This document shows, piece after piece, positions 6,227 through 6,806 of a stretch of 6,806 nt of DNA. How positions within the stretch are numbered: position 1 is the first letter of the stretch; every line of letters begins with the position of its first letter. Source of the DNA: Sphingomonas bacterium (GTDB lineage: Bacteria; Pseudomonadota; Alphaproteobacteria; Sphingomonadales; Sphingomonadaceae); assembly GCF_903643065.1 (NCBI RefSeq), contig NZ_CAHJWX010000098.1, forward strand, positions 1 through 6,806, read 5' to 3'. The notes under the pieces are model-generated. The model saw nothing but the letters and a program-made list of their open reading frames with translations, was not told the DNA's origin and made no database searches. The position numbers and the translations under genes are program-made.

Positions 6227-6240
6227 TTAACGATCGGTAA
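6227..6240. promoter_or_regulatory. Near-perfect AT-containing palindrome upstream of the PilZ gene
   Basis: TTAACGATCGGTAA matches its own reverse complement at 12 of 14 positions and is one of the few AT-containing stretches in the region. It lies 26 bp before ATG 6267. It could be an operator or part of a promoter. It resembles a CtrA-type pair of TTAA half-sites only loosely: the second half is GTAA and the spacing is 6 rather than the canonical 7. Symmetry is seen; function is inferred. Confidence 0.35.
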
Positions 6241-6266
6241 CGCTTGCCGGCGTAGGGCGCGGCGCC

Positions 6267-6602
6267 ATGAGACAGCCGCGTTTCGACCCGCCCTTCGAGC
6301 CCGTCGTCCTCGGCGACGATCATCGCCGCGCGCTGCGCCGCGCGGTGAAGATGCGCGCGCACCTGCGCGACCGGGGCCAGACCCGGTTCGAGATCGACGT
6401 GGTGGACCTGTCGCGAGCGGGGTTCCGCGCGGAAACGAGCTTCACGCTCTGGCCGGGCACGACCGTGTGGCTGACGCTGCCGGGGCTGGCCGCGCTGGAG
6501 GCGATGGTCGCTTGGCGCGACAAGTTCCGATACGGCTGCGCGTTCGGCAAGCCACTGCATCCGGCGGTGTTCGACCACATCATCACGTTGGGCGACCGCT
6601 AG
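6267..6602 (+). CDS. PilZ-domain protein
   Basis: A complete 111-residue protein consisting of little more than a PilZ domain, the c-di-GMP receptor fold. Both ligand-binding signatures are present: RRALRR at 20-25 gives the RxxxR motif (two registers possible), and DLSRAG at 47-52 gives the [D/N]xSxxG motif. The barrel then continues through LWPGTTVWLTLPGL (61-74), VAWRDKFRYGCAF (81-93) and a final helix starting PLHPAVFDHII (96-106). No signal peptide, membrane segment or second domain is present, so it is probably a small cytoplasmic adaptor. In alphaproteobacteria such proteins can affect motility, adhesion or exopolysaccharide, but nothing here identifies the target. Short PilZ proteins with W-x-LPGL and VxW are common in sphingomonads (memory). 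ATG 6267 has only a weak upstream site (TAGGGCG). It is divergent from sucC with 136 bp between starts and stands alone. Confidence 0.87.
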   Translation: MRQPRFDPPFEPVVLGDDHRRALRRAVKMRAHLRDRGQTRFEIDVVDLSRAGFRAETSFTLWPGTTVWLTLPGLAALEAMVAWRDKFRYGCAFGKPLHPAVFDHIITLGDR

Positions 6603-6628
6603 GGTTTGTCCTATTCAAACTGAACCCT
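6601..6628 (+). other. Short hairpin at the PilZ gene 3' end
   Basis: AGGGTT (6601-6606) pairs with AACCCT (6623-6628), with an alternative inner stem GTTTG (6604-6608) with CAAAC (6616-6620). It overlaps the stop codon and precedes the long inverted repeat. No T-run follows. Confidence 0.35.
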
Positions 6629-6631
6629 GAC

Positions 6632-6699
6632 CCGTTCGTGTCGAGCGAAGTCGAGACACCGTACCAGGTTGGTCCCTCGACTCCGCTCGGGACGAACGG
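6632..6699. repeat. Long imperfect inverted repeat after the PilZ gene
   Basis: Two 29-bp arms, 6632-6660 and 6671-6699, are inverted complements at 24 of 29 positions around a 10-bp spacer. The ends match perfectly over 8 bp (CCGTTCGT and ACGAACGG). Each arm contains the GAGCG-NN-GTCGAG core (6643-6655 direct, 6676-6688 inverted) that also occurs at 4078-4090. It starts 30 bp after the PilZ stop and would form a long hairpin in that transcript. I recall elements of this kind as frequent between genes in sphingomonads; they resemble paired REP sequences. There is no transposase gene here. Confidence 0.75.
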
Positions 6700-6806
6700 T
6701 TGTTAACGCCTGATCAGGACAGGCTTTAGGCGCGGCCACGTCCGCGCCGCCGCGCGAAGCGCAAGCGGTCGCCCCGGCCGGCGGGTCGGCTCGCCGGACC
6801 CGTTCG

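Noticed and set aside
4868..6706. A plus-strand open frame of about 612 codons opposite sucC and running through the PilZ gene
   Set aside because: It is an antisense shadow of sucC that continues out of frame across the PilZ gene; no domain is recognisable and it crosses the inverted repeat.
6709..6806. Possible C-terminal end of a minus-strand gene entering from the right edge, with an Arg-rich tail ending at TAA 6726-6728 and a following GCCTG/CAGGC hairpin (6708-6724)
   Set aside because: All three minus-strand frames stay open over most of this short GC-rich stretch, the codon third positions do not favour one, and the peptide is low-complexity. It may be real but cannot be supported from the bases shown.
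1..6806. tRNA, rRNA, CRISPR array, insertion sequence, toxin-antitoxin or defence genes
   Set aside because: I looked on both strands and saw no cloverleaf, regularly spaced direct repeats, transposase motifs or paired small genes of these kinds.

Overview
The window looks like an ordinary stretch of chromosome from a GC-rich alphaproteobacterium, most likely a sphingomonad (Sphingomonas or a relative). Three things point there: a secreted enzyme ending in a PEPxxWA-CTERM-type tail, the sucC-etfB-etfA gene order, and short palindromic repeats with a GAGCG-NN-GTCGAG core, which I recall as common in sphingomonad genomes. The assignment is from pattern memory, not from a search.

Layout. Positions 1-630 (+) hold the C-terminal two thirds of a diaminopimelate epimerase (DapF) of a divergent subtype; its start lies before the window. 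A complete fumarylacetoacetate hydrolase-family enzyme follows at 704-1720 (+). Converging on it is a secreted GDSL (SGNH) esterase at 1770-2750 (-). Between the esterase and the next gene lies about 370 bp with no intact gene; its right half carries what looks like a decayed remnant of a CheY-like response-regulator receiver domain. From 3124 to 6130 (-) runs an apparent operon transcribed sucC, etfB, etfA: the beta subunit of succinyl-CoA synthetase (TCA cycle) followed by both subunits of electron transfer flavoprotein. Divergent from sucC is a small PilZ-domain protein at 6267-6602 (+), followed by a long imperfect inverted repeat and about 100 bp in which no gene can be assigned.

How the genes work together. 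EtfA and EtfB form the FAD/AMP-containing heterodimer that takes electrons from acyl-CoA and related dehydrogenases and passes them to ETF-ubiquinone oxidoreductase. SucC is half of the enzyme that converts succinyl-CoA to succinate with ATP formation. Co-expression would join two steps of central acyl-CoA and TCA metabolism. The partner sucD is not in the window on either side that can be seen. The FAH-family hydrolase and DapF lie on the same strand but have no obvious shared pathway.

I found no mobile element, CRISPR array, RNA gene or defence system. Nothing here is convincingly a new system. The items most worth a second look are the decayed receiver domain, the separation of sucC from sucD, the variant sorting tail on the esterase, and the repeat elements beside etfA/etfB and after the PilZ gene.
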